Assembly: GCF_015291725.1 (NCBI RefSeq)
Contig: NZ_CP030038.1
Location: 930,001-994,000 of the forward strand
DNA from: Bradyrhizobium sp. CCBAU 51765
GTDB taxonomy: Bacteria > Pseudomonadota > Alphaproteobacteria > Rhizobiales > Xanthobacteraceae
Direction of reading: 5' to 3'
DNA length: 64,000 nucleotides
In this document: positions 45,870-54,031 of the stretch, piece after piece
Numbering within the stretch: position 1 is the stretch's first letter
Layout of the letters: every line of letters starts with the position of its first letter
Program-made: the position numbers and the translations under genes
The notes under the pieces: generated by a model
The model's input: the letters and a program-made list of their open reading frames with translations, nothing else
What the model was told of the DNA's origin: nothing
The model's database searches: none

Positions 45870-47045
45870 ATGTTGAACGTCATGCGCGGGAAAATCGATC
45901 CGGCGCCGCAAGCGGCCAAGCCATTGCCATATGATGTCGTGGCCCTGGTGCTTCAGGGTGGCGGCGCGCTTGGTGCATATCAAGCCGGCGTTTACGAAGG
46001 CCTGCACGAAGCCGGCATACGGCCGAACTGGTTGGCTGGCATTTCGATCGGCGCGCTGAACGCCGCCATTATTGCCGGCTCGCCCGAGGCCGAGCGGATC
46101 GAACGGCTACGCAAGTTCTGGGAGAGCATCTGCGCGGCGGCGGTGGAATGGCCGGTCGGCGAAGGGCTTGCCAATGTGATGCCGTTCGCCTTCGATCTCC
46201 GCTCAGCGTACAATGCCCTGGCGGCGCTCAGGGCCCTCTTCCAGGGGCAACCCGGCTTTTTCAAGCCACGCTTCCCGCCACCGTTCCTGGCGCCCTTCTC
46301 GGGCAACGCGGCGACGAGTTTCTACGATACCTCACCATTGCAGCAGACGTTGGAGCGGCTTGTCGATTTTGATCGGCTGAACGCGGGGGAGGTGCGCGTC
46401 AGCGTTGGCGCGGTCAACGTCCGTACGGGCAACCTGACCTATTTCGACACGGCTGAACGCCGGCTCGGACCGCAGCATTTCATGGCATCCGGTGCCCTGC
46501 CGCCGGGCTTCCCAGCGGTCGAGGTCGACGGTGAGCACTATTGGGACGGCGGCGTCGTTTCGAACACGCCTTTATCCCGAGTGCTGTCGAGCGAGCCGCG
46601 CGACACGCTGACCTTCCAGGTTGACCTTTGGTCGGCGCGGGGCCGTGTGCCGAATGACCTAATGGAGGTGTCCAGCCGCCAGAAGGACATTCAGTATTCC
46701 AGCCGCACACGCGCCATCACGGACCAGGCGCTTCGGATGCAGAAGATGCGTCAGGCGTTGCAACGAATCCTCGAAATGTTGCCGGATGGCGCAAAGCAGG
46801 ATCCGGAAATCCGCGCCATCGCGGACATGGCTCGCCATCGCTCCTGCAACATCATCCATCTGATCTACCAGTCCAAGATCTACGAGCGCCATTCAAAGGA
46901 TTACGAATTCGGGTTGAACGCGATGCGGGCGCATTGGCAGAGCGGTCTGGAGGATATCCGCCGTACGTTAGCCGATCCGCGGCGGCTCGACCCGCCAGCT
47001 CCTGAGCTCGGCATTGTTACGCACGACGTCCACCGCCGTGACTGA
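45870..47045 (+). CDS. Patatin-like phospholipase (DUF3734 type)
   Basis: A 391-residue lipid acyl hydrolase. The oxyanion loop is VLQGGGALGAYQAGVYEG, the nucleophile Ser59 lies in GISIGALNAAI, and the catalytic Asp226 is in YWDGGVVSN. A Ser-Asp dyad is thus complete. The C-terminal part with RTRAITDQALRMQKMRQALQ is the DUF3734 extension. In alphaproteobacteria this type often lies beside 3-hydroxybutyrate dehydrogenase, as it does here. It could release acyl chains from membrane lipid or act on polyhydroxybutyrate granules, but the substrate is not shown. Confidence 0.93.
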   Translation: MLNVMRGKIDPAPQAAKPLPYDVVALVLQGGGALGAYQAGVYEGLHEAGIRPNWLAGISIGALNAAIIAGSPEAERIERLRKFWESICAAAVEWPVGEGLANVMPFAFDLRSAYNALAALRALFQGQPGFFKPRFPPPFLAPFSGNAATSFYDTSPLQQTLERLVDFDRLNAGEVRVSVGAVNVRTGNLTYFDTAERRLGPQHFMASGALPPGFPAVEVDGEHYWDGGVVSNTPLSRVLSSEPRDTLTFQVDLWSARGRVPNDLMEVSSRQKDIQYSSRTRAITDQALRMQKMRQALQRILEMLPDGAKQDPEIRAIADMARHRSCNIIHLIYQSKIYERHSKDYEFGLNAMRAHWQSGLEDIRRTLADPRRLDPPAPELGIVTHDVHRRD

Positions 47046-47087
47046 TCTCGCGGCAAATCTCATCCCAAAGCATCGAAAGGAACTCCC

Positions 47088-47870
47088 ATGTTGAAGGGCA
47101 GGGTAGCCGTCGTCACCGGATCGACCAGCGGTATTGGGCTCGGTATCGCTAGGGAGCTGGCCAAGCTCCGGGCTGATATCGTTTTGAACGGCTTTGGCGA
47201 TGCCAGCGAGATCGAGGCGATCCGCGGCGGCATCGAACGCGAGCATGGTGTGCGCGCCGTTTACGATGGCGCCGATATGTCGAAGGAGGAGGCCGTGCGC
47301 GGATTGATCGCAGCGACGGTCGAGAAATTCGGCCGGCTCGACATCCTCGTCAACAATGCCGGCATCCAGTTCACTGCTCCGGTCGAAGAATTCCCAGCCG
47401 GCAGGTGGAACGCGATCCTGGCGATCAACCTGTCGGCCGCGTTCCACGGCATTGCGGCGGCGGTCCCGCAGATGAAGAAGCAGTGTTGGGGGCGGATCGT
47501 CAACATTGCCTCCGCGCACGGCCTCGTCGCTTCGACGCATAAGGCAGCTTACGTCGCGGCCAAGCACGGCCTGGTCGGCTTGACCAAAGTGGTCGGCCTG
47601 GAGACTGCCGGGAGCGGGGTCACGTGCAATGCAGTATGTCCGGGCTGGGTGCAAACGCCCCTGGTCGACAAGCAGATCGACGACATCGCTGCGCAAAGAG
47701 GGGTCAGCCGGACGGAAGCCGCCAGGACACTCCTGGCGGAGAAGCAGCCGTCCCTCGAATTTGTTTCTCCGGCGCAGCTTGGCGGCACTGTCGCTTTCCT
47801 ATGTTCGTCCGCCGCCGACCAGATCACCGGAACCGCCGTCTCGGTTGATGGCGGCTGGACCGCCCAGTAA
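47088..47870 (+). CDS. bdhA: 3-hydroxybutyrate dehydrogenase
   Basis: A 260-residue short-chain dehydrogenase. The NAD site is VVTGSTSGIGLGIARELA, then LVNNAGIQF, with Ser142, Tyr155 and Lys159 as catalytic residues (NIASAHGL; KAAYVAAKHGLVG). The C-terminus CNAVCPGWVQTPLVDKQI is diagnostic of 3-hydroxybutyrate dehydrogenase. It interconverts 3-hydroxybutyrate and acetoacetate. With the decarboxylase two genes upstream it links polyhydroxybutyrate breakdown to acetone or back to central metabolism. AAAGGAAC lies before the ATG. Confidence 0.93.
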   Translation: MLKGRVAVVTGSTSGIGLGIARELAKLRADIVLNGFGDASEIEAIRGGIEREHGVRAVYDGADMSKEEAVRGLIAATVEKFGRLDILVNNAGIQFTAPVEEFPAGRWNAILAINLSAAFHGIAAAVPQMKKQCWGRIVNIASAHGLVASTHKAAYVAAKHGLVGLTKVVGLETAGSGVTCNAVCPGWVQTPLVDKQIDDIAAQRGVSRTEAARTLLAEKQPSLEFVSPAQLGGTVAFLCSSAADQITGTAVSVDGGWTAQ

Positions 47871-47891
47871 CCGCAAAGGAGCGCGGTCAAC

Positions 47892-48641
47892 ATGCATAGC
47901 GAAGAAAAGGTCATTGTCCTGACCGGTGGCACTTCAGGAATCGGGCGAGCGGCGGCGACCCGCCTTGCCAACCAGGGCGACAAGGTGCTCGTGACCGGCC
48001 GCCGGGCGGGTCCTCTGGACGAAACGATCGCCGAGCATCCGAATATCGCGGGTATCGTTGCGGATGCGGCCTCGACCGATGATGCCAGGCGCACAATTGC
48101 CAAGGCGATGGATCTCTGGGGCAGAATAGACGCCTTGGTCAACAACGCCGGCGCCGGCGCAATCCTTCCATTGGCCGATACCACGGCCGATCGCATCATG
48201 GATATCTTCTCGGTTAATGTGCTCGGTCCTAGCCTGCTTGCCTCGGCTGCCCTTCCGCACCTGAAGGCGAGGCGCGGCACTATCATCAACGTGTCGAGTA
48301 CCTTTGGCCACCGGCCCGCGGCCGGACTGTCTCATTATGCAGCGAGCAAGGCGGCGCTGGAGCACCTGACCCGTTGTTGGGCGCTGGAGCTTGCCCCATT
48401 CGGCATACGGGTGAACGCCGTCGCCGCTGGGCCAACAGAATCCGGCGCCCTCACCGGCATGATGGGGCTGACCCAGGAACAGGCCGCCGCAGTCAAGGAA
48501 CAGGAGCGTGCGCGCATCCCGCTCGGACGACGCGGCGTTCCGGACGATGTCGCAGAATGGATTGTCAGGCTTGCCGGATCAACCTCGGAATGGATGACCG
48601 GCCAGGTGGTTGCCATCGATGGCGGCTTGGGGTTGGCCTAG
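47892..48641 (+). CDS. SDR-family oxidoreductase
   Basis: A 249-residue short-chain dehydrogenase. The nucleotide site is VLTGGTSGIGRAAATRLA, then ALVNNAGAGA, with Ser135, Tyr149 and Lys153 as catalytic residues (NVSSTFG; LSHYAASKAALEHL). TGRR after the second strand suggests NADP binding. It starts 21 bases after the 3-hydroxybutyrate dehydrogenase stop, so it is probably in the same operon. The substrate is not readable. Confidence 0.9.
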   Translation: MHSEEKVIVLTGGTSGIGRAAATRLANQGDKVLVTGRRAGPLDETIAEHPNIAGIVADAASTDDARRTIAKAMDLWGRIDALVNNAGAGAILPLADTTADRIMDIFSVNVLGPSLLASAALPHLKARRGTIINVSSTFGHRPAAGLSHYAASKAALEHLTRCWALELAPFGIRVNAVAAGPTESGALTGMMGLTQEQAAAVKEQERARIPLGRRGVPDDVAEWIVRLAGSTSEWMTGQVVAIDGGLGLA

Positions 48642-48676
48642 TCCCCATCGGGCCGTGGGCGCTAAGTCCGGAAGTG

Positions 48677-50167
48677 ATGATCAGCACAATGGATGCCGAC
48701 CTTAGGAACAGGGGCGATGGGCTCGAACAACGACTGCAGAGCGGAGTAGCCGAGAATGCCCGCCTGCAGGGCGAACTCGCTATCGCGCTGGAGCGGCAGA
48801 CCGTTACGGCAGGAATCCTCAATGTCATCGCCAGTTCACCAACTGACGTGCAGCCGGTATTCGACGTCATCTCCGAAAGCGCGAGGCGGTTGCTTGCCGG
48901 CCAAACGGCGCTCGTGACACGGGTCGTCGGCGACATGCTTCATCTGGCGGCCTGCACGGCGGGAAGCGTGGCCGGCGATGAGGAGATCCGAACCTCATTT
49001 CCCGCGCCGCTCACGTCCTCCGGGATCCACAGCCGGGTCGCACTCACGTCGGCGATCGCATTTCGCTCCGATATCGAGACCGAACCGGATGTCCATCCGG
49101 CGATCAAGAGCATGGCACGCGCGAGGGGGTATCGAAGCATCGTGGTCGTGCCCATGCTCCGGAAAGGCGCGGCGATCGGCACAATCGGCGTTTCGCGCGC
49201 CGAACCAGGAACGTTCACCGCTAGCCAGATCAACCTTCTCAAGACGTTCGCCGATCAGGCCGTGATCGCGATCGAGAACGCGCGGCTGTTCGAAGAAGTA
49301 GAGGCCCGCACGAAGGAGCTCGCCGGATCCCTCGACGATCTACGCGCGGCCCAGGACCGCCTGGTGCAGACCGAAAAGCTCATTTCGCTCGGTCAACTCA
49401 CAGCTGGCATTGCGCACGAGATCAAGAACCCGCTCAACTTCGTCAACAATTTCGCCGCGCTCTCGGTCGAACTGACCAGCGAGTTGAACGAGGTTCTGGC
49501 TCCGGTCATGCTCCCGGACGACATCCGCGGCGAAATCGATGAACTGAGCGGGCTGCTAACAGACAATCTTCAGAAGATCGTGCAGCATGGTGAGCGCGCC
49601 GACTCCATCGTCAAGAACATGCTCCTGCATTCGCGTCGTGGCGGCGGCGAGCATCGGCCTGCCGACGTCAATGCGCTGGTCGAGGAGAGCCTCAATCTCG
49701 CCTATCATGGCGCGCGCACTGAGAGACCACAGTTCGACGTCACCCTCAGGCGGGAGTTCGATCCGGACACCGGTATGGCCGACGTGTTCCCGCAGGAGAT
49801 CACGCGGGTGCTGCTAAACGTTATCTCCAATGGTTTCTATGCCGTCGCCAAGCGTTGTGACGATGATGATCCCGGATTTGAGCCCGCGCTCTGCGCCGTC
49901 ACGCTCGATCGCGGCGATTACGTTGAAATCCGCATCCGCGACAATGGCGTTGGTATTCCACCGGACGTGAAGGAGAAAATGTTCAATCCGTTCTTCACGA
50001 CGAAGCCGCCAGGCGAGGGAACAGGCCTCGGACTTTCCATGAGCCACGACATCATCGTGAAGCAACATGGCGGCAGGATCAATGTCGAGACCGAGCCCGG
50101 CGAATTCACCGAGTTTACTATCCTGCTGCCGCGCAACACCGGTCTTTCTCACAGTATTGCGGGCTGA
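48677..50167 (+). CDS. GAF-domain sensor histidine kinase
   Basis: A 496-residue soluble kinase. A short coiled coil (about 10-45) leads to a GAF domain (about 50-205, VVVPMLRKGAAIGTIGVSR). The phosphoacceptor His247 sits in QLTAGIAHEIKNPLNFVNNF. The ATP domain has NVISNGFYAVAKR, RIRDNGVGIPPDV and TGLGLSMSHDIIV. ATG 48677 is chosen; an open extension to 48374 overlaps the SDR gene. It is coupled to the receiver gene at 50170 (gap of 2 bases) and then to a MscS-type channel gene. Confidence 0.9.
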   Translation: MISTMDADLRNRGDGLEQRLQSGVAENARLQGELAIALERQTVTAGILNVIASSPTDVQPVFDVISESARRLLAGQTALVTRVVGDMLHLAACTAGSVAGDEEIRTSFPAPLTSSGIHSRVALTSAIAFRSDIETEPDVHPAIKSMARARGYRSIVVVPMLRKGAAIGTIGVSRAEPGTFTASQINLLKTFADQAVIAIENARLFEEVEARTKELAGSLDDLRAAQDRLVQTEKLISLGQLTAGIAHEIKNPLNFVNNFAALSVELTSELNEVLAPVMLPDDIRGEIDELSGLLTDNLQKIVQHGERADSIVKNMLLHSRRGGGEHRPADVNALVEESLNLAYHGARTERPQFDVTLRREFDPDTGMADVFPQEITRVLLNVISNGFYAVAKRCDDDDPGFEPALCAVTLDRGDYVEIRIRDNGVGIPPDVKEKMFNPFFTTKPPGEGTGLGLSMSHDIIVKQHGGRINVETEPGEFTEFTILLPRNTGLSHSIAG

Positions 50168-50169
50168 CT

Positions 50170-50562
50170 ATGACTGTATCAGTTCTTGTGGTGGATGACG
50201 AACCCGATTTGGAGGTCCTGTTCCGCCAGCAATTTCGACGCGAGCTTCGCGCCCAGCGCTTTGTGATGGACTTTGCCGGCTCGGCAGCGCAGGCCCTGAA
50301 CCGCATTTCCGATACGGGCGAGCAAACGTTGATCCTCATCCTCTCCGACGTCAACATGCCCGGGATGAATGGCTTGGAGATGCTGCCGGAGCTTCGCGCT
50401 CGGCGGCCCGACGTTCCGGTGATCATGATCACGGCGTACGGCGACGCCGAAACGCGCAAGACGGCACTTGAGCGGGGCGCGCAGGCCCTGTTGACCAAGC
50501 CGATCGACTTCGACCAGGTCCGCCAGGCGATCGAGGCGAGACTGGAACAGCACGTATGTTAA
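50170..50562 (+). CDS. Stand-alone receiver-domain response regulator
   Basis: A 130-residue receiver with LVVDDEPDLEVLFRQQFRRE and phosphoacceptor Asp60 (LILSDVNMPGMNGLEML). ITAYGDAETRKTALERGAQA and LTKPIDFDQVRQAI complete the fold. It has no output domain. It is probably the partner of the GAF kinase just upstream. Its last 7 bases overlap the channel gene, so signalling and channel may be functionally linked. Confidence 0.92.
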   Translation: MTVSVLVVDDEPDLEVLFRQQFRRELRAQRFVMDFAGSAAQALNRISDTGEQTLILILSDVNMPGMNGLEMLPELRARRPDVPVIMITAYGDAETRKTALERGAQALLTKPIDFDQVRQAIEARLEQHVC

Positions 50563-51581
50563 ACGAAGATCACATGATGCCGCTTGTTCTGACCAACATT
50601 CTCGGAATTGCCGGTATCATCGTTTGGCATGTTCAGGGGAGCGGTCGTCCGACAGGCCGATTGATCGCCCAGATTCTGTTCTTTGTCGGCATGAGTCTCG
50701 TGCTCTATCTGGGCGGCATCTCTCCCCACCTCGTCGATGGCGCTCACTTGCGGGGTTTCGACGCGTTGCTCTCCATATCGGCCAGGATCCTGTGGTGGAC
50801 CCATCTCGCGTGGACCGTTATTGGCCTGGTCCACATCTATATGTTGCTCAATCGCCGGCCACGGGAAGCGCATCTGATCCAGGACATGGCCGTCGGTGTC
50901 ATCTATCTCGGTGTGGCGCTGTCGATCGTTGGCTTTGTATTTGGTGTGCCGGTCGGCACTCTGGTCGCGACGTCAGGTGTTGTCGCGATCATTCTTGGCC
51001 TCGCGCTGCAAAATACCCTTGGTGATGTCTTCTCAGGAATCGCGCTGACGCTGGGGAGGACCTATGCCATAGGCGACTGGATCCAGCTGAAGGACGGTAC
51101 GGAAGGTCGCGTCGTTGAGACTAACTGGCGCTCCACCAATCTGCTTACCGGGGGGTACAATGTCGTCGTTCTGCCGAACAGCATCTTGGCAAGACAGGGC
51201 GTCACCAATCTCAGCCGCCCCGACGAGACGCACCAGATCACGTTGACCGTACGCATTGCCACCACGACGCCAAATTTCGTCGAGCAAGTCATGCGGTCCG
51301 TACTGGAAGCCAGCACGCGGATCGTCCAGGACCCGTCGCCGATTGTCGCCCTGAGTTCGATCGACGCAGCCGCGATTGAAGTCGGGTTGCTGTTCCGTGT
51401 GGACAGTCCCGCCGGCTGGACGGCGGCCCGCAACGAAGTCATCGACCTCCTTTACACCCAATGCAAGGCAAACGGTCTTTCGTTGGCCGCGCCGGCCGAA
51501 AGCCTTGTCTTCGGTCCGGCCCCGATCAGTGGCGAACATTCTGCCACGGCAATCGAGGCGCGTTCATCCCGAGCCGGATAA
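50556..51581 (+). CDS. MscS-family mechanosensitive channel
   Basis: A 341-residue inner-membrane channel. The N-terminal half has about four membrane segments. The pore-helix region reads GTLVATSGVVAIILGLALQN followed by TLGDVFSGIALTL, and the beta domain begins IGDWIQLKDGTEGRVVETNW RST-like text (WRSTNLLTGGYNVVVLPNSI). This is the MscS core. It opens under membrane tension or ligand control. The 7-base overlap with the receiver gene suggests co-production with the upstream kinase pair. Confidence 0.92.
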   Translation: MLNEDHMMPLVLTNILGIAGIIVWHVQGSGRPTGRLIAQILFFVGMSLVLYLGGISPHLVDGAHLRGFDALLSISARILWWTHLAWTVIGLVHIYMLLNRRPREAHLIQDMAVGVIYLGVALSIVGFVFGVPVGTLVATSGVVAIILGLALQNTLGDVFSGIALTLGRTYAIGDWIQLKDGTEGRVVETNWRSTNLLTGGYNVVVLPNSILARQGVTNLSRPDETHQITLTVRIATTTPNFVEQVMRSVLEASTRIVQDPSPIVALSSIDAAAIEVGLLFRVDSPAGWTAARNEVIDLLYTQCKANGLSLAAPAESLVFGPAPISGEHSATAIEARSSRAG

Positions 51582-51770
51582 GACCCACGCGAACGTATCC
51601 TTCCAGAGCGCCGCATGCCTCCTTTGAAGGAATTTGCACGAGATCGGACAGCGTGACGCTGCGCGGTTTCTCGCGCCAAGCCCCCACGATCCGTGCGACA
51701 GCGCCCTAGTAGCCAACGCGTGGACATGGAGATTGAGGTTGCCGTCCTCCCGTTGCCGATGTCGATCACC

Positions 51771-52685
51771 CTAAACGAGGTCGGCGGCTACATCGCGTAG
51801 TCGATTGCGCAGCCATGCGTGTGCGGGGTCGTTGGTATGTCGAGGATGCCAATACATGGCTTCGTGAATGTCGGGCAAAGCAATGGGGGGCTCGAATAGT
51901 TTGAGCTTCGGGCAAGAATGCAGCGCCCGGACCTCGCGCTCCAATACGAGACTGATGAGCGGTGTACCTTCGATGAGAAACGGCACCAGCAGGAAGCTCT
52001 CGACCGTGACTTGAATGCGCCGCTGGATACCCATCTCGGAAAGGCGTTGGTCGGCCAAGTTTAGCTGCCGGTCTATTCCGATGCCATAGACGAGATGCGG
52101 CAGTTCCAGGAATTGTTCGTGGGTCAAGCAATTCTTCGCGATGTGCGGATGTTGGACGTCGGCAGCACATAACCAGCGGTCGCTGAGTAGAGGCATCGAC
52201 GGGAATCCGGCGTCGCCAAACAGTTCGCTGGGTTCGATCACGAGGTCGGCCTGGCCAGTCTGCAACATGCGCCCCGGGTCGCGGGCGCGCGGCAGGAGAT
52301 GAACGGTCACATTGGGCGCTTCGGTGGCGAGCGCACGTACCAGCGGCGTTAACAATACCAGGACGGCGTAGTCCGAAGCACTTATCGAAAAGCTACGCGC
52401 ATTTTCGGCCGGATCGAAATGCGCCTTCTTCGAAAGCGTCTGCTCGATGCGGTCCAGCGTCTCCCGCACCGGAACGATGAGCTCTTCGGCGTTTCGCGTC
52501 AGCTCCAGCCCTCGACCGAAGCGAACCAGAAGCGGATCGTCGAACAGCTCGCGGAGACGCGACAGAGCCGCGCTCATCGCAGATTGCGTAAGGCCAATGC
52601 GCTCGCCGGCGCGACTGACGTTTCGTTCCGTCAGCAGTGCATCGAGCACGACTAGGAGATTGAGGTCGACGCTGCGAAGGTTCAA
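51771..52685 (-). CDS. LysR-family regulator (NodD/NahR-like branch)
   Basis: About 304 residues if started at TTG 52685 (LNLRSVDLNLLVVLDALLTE). The HTH reads RNVSRAGERIGLTQSAMSAA followed by LSRLRELFDDPLLVR, typical of the NodD/NahR/LinR branch. The co-inducer domain follows (FDPAENARSFSISASDYAVL). TTG at 52685 has GGGAGCAGG upstream; longer starts at 52733 and 52754 are possible. It is divergent from the flavin monooxygenase operon and should control it. A perfect dyad lies between. Confidence 0.88.
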   Translation of the reverse strand: MNLRSVDLNLLVVLDALLTERNVSRAGERIGLTQSAMSAALSRLRELFDDPLLVRFGRGLELTRNAEELIVPVRETLDRIEQTLSKKAHFDPAENARSFSISASDYAVLVLLTPLVRALATEAPNVTVHLLPRARDPGRMLQTGQADLVIEPSELFGDAGFPSMPLLSDRWLCAADVQHPHIAKNCLTHEQFLELPHLVYGIGIDRQLNLADQRLSEMGIQRRIQVTVESFLLVPFLIEGTPLISLVLEREVRALHSCPKLKLFEPPIALPDIHEAMYWHPRHTNDPAHAWLRNRLRDVAADLV

Positions 52686-52909
52686 AGCCCTGCTCCCGCT
52701 GAGCGGCAAGTGGCACAATACAAGAGTGTGCACGTTTCGATCGAACAAAATCAACCTGATTTGATGGTTTCGGGAGCCCGCGGCCGGGGGGATCGGTCAC
52801 AATATCCATACGATCGATGTTAGACATCCACTGCATCTATAGTCGGGGCGCGGCGCCGCGTTGGCAGGCCGCCATGGTTCTAGCGCGTGCAGAACGCAGC
52901 ATTCGCATA

Positions 52910-52931
52910 GATATTTGAAATCACAAATATC
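52910..52931. promoter_or_regulatory. Perfect dyad operator candidate for the LysR regulator
   Basis: GATATTTG-N6-CAAATATC (52910-52917 and 52924-52931) is an exact 8-bp inverted repeat in an AT-rich island within GC-rich DNA. It lies in the 354-base divergent gap, 109 bases before the flavin reductase ATG. The size and place fit a LysR-type recognition site. Confidence 0.6.
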
Positions 52932-53039
52932 GATTGGACCCTTTGTAGTTCTCCCGAATAGCCTCGCGACACAACATATCGCGCACTTTCCTCCGAGCGG
53001 GGTAGGGAATAGCGCGAGGCTGCGATGGGAGGCTATACG

Positions 53040-53618
53040 ATGAGACATCGTTTGGAGATGGGCGTCAGTACGCACGCTGCGCTTTGGGATCTCGCTTCCG
53101 GTCCGCGACCCGAGGCCTTCCGCACGGTGATGCGTCGGGTGGTGGGAGGCGTCGCCGTTGTAGGCACGCTTCGGGAAGAACGGCCATGGGGAATGACGGT
53201 GAGCGCGTACACGCCCGTCTGCATGGAGCCACCGACTCTTCTGGTCTGCATCAACGCGAAGACGGCCACAGCCGCGGACATTGAGAGAGACCGAAAGTTC
53301 TCGCTCAATCTGCTCAGCGAAGCTCAAGCCGGGCTCTCTCAACGTTGCGCACAGCCCGGCGCTTCGAAGTACCTCGAAGGCGATGTCGTGCCCGCGGACG
53401 AGCTTCCCGTCCCATCTTTTACGCCCGTGCTGCGTGAGGCGATCGCAACGTTCGATTGCGACGCCTCCGAAATCCGACGGATAGGGACCCATGTCGTCGT
53501 GATCGGTGCGATCCGGACGATCTTGGCGCCTACGTCGCTTCGTCCGCTACTGTACGGGCAGGGCCGTTACTTGAAGACGGTCGCGTTGGACCTCGCATCC
53601 GCAGGGGCGTCGGCATGA
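53040..53618 (+). CDS. Flavin reductase component of a two-component monooxygenase
   Basis: A 192-residue flavin-reductase-fold protein. Segments are RRVVGGVAVVGTLREERPWG and MTVSAYTPVCMEPPTLLVCI, with NAKTATAADIERDRKFSLNL next, the standard FMN/FAD-binding core. It should supply FADH2 to the HpaB-type oxygenase at 54032. ATG 53040 has GGGAGG 8 bases upstream; ATG 53025 contains that same stretch and is less likely. Its stop overlaps the next gene by 4 bases (ATGA). Confidence 0.92.
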   Translation: MRHRLEMGVSTHAALWDLASGPRPEAFRTVMRRVVGGVAVVGTLREERPWGMTVSAYTPVCMEPPTLLVCINAKTATAADIERDRKFSLNLLSEAQAGLSQRCAQPGASKYLEGDVVPADELPVPSFTPVLREAIATFDCDASEIRRIGTHVVVIGAIRTILAPTSLRPLLYGQGRYLKTVALDLASAGASA

Positions 53619-54019
53619 GTATCGAGAAGGTCGTCGAACGATTCTACGAAGCCCACAACGCTCGCGATGCCGCAGCGGTCGCGGCTCTTTACGCGTTCGA
53701 CGCCAGTCACGAAGAGATTGCGCAACGCAAGGTCAAACAAGGTCCGAAGGAAATAGCTTCAGGCCTGGGGCGCTTCTTCGGCTGGTTTCCTGATGCTTCC
53801 TGGGCGCCGGACCGGCGTGCCGTCGGTGCGAACGGCGTCGCCATGATGAGCTACCTCCTGAAGGCGACGCTCAAGAGCCAAATGGGACCGATCGCGCCGC
53901 GCGAACAGGCGATTTCGCTTCGCGGCGTGCATTTGTTGGTAATCCGCGACGGCCTCATCCACCGGAGCGAGGATTACTGGGATGCAGATACTTTTCAACG
54001 TCAACTCAACCACGTCTAA
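53615..54019 (+). CDS. NTF2/SnoaL-like small protein
   Basis: A 134-residue cone-fold protein of the SnoaL-like type: MSIEKVVERFYEAHNARDAA, VAALYAFDASHEEI, then a middle with WAPDRRAVGANGVAMMSYLL and ending HLLVIRDGLIHRSEDYWDAD. Such proteins act as cyclases, isomerases or hydrolases, or have no enzyme role. It is translationally coupled to the flavin reductase (ATGA overlap) and lies just before the oxygenase, so it may handle the quinone or hydroxylated product. Confidence 0.85.
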   Translation: MSIEKVVERFYEAHNARDAAAVAALYAFDASHEEIAQRKVKQGPKEIASGLGRFFGWFPDASWAPDRRAVGANGVAMMSYLLKATLKSQMGPIAPREQAISLRGVHLLVIRDGLIHRSEDYWDADTFQRQLNHV

Positions 54020-54031
54020 CGGAGAATAGAA

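Noticed and set aside
53025..53039. Earlier ATG for the flavin reductase
   Set aside because: The GGGAGG just after it serves ATG 53040 at proper spacing, and no ribosome site precedes 53025.
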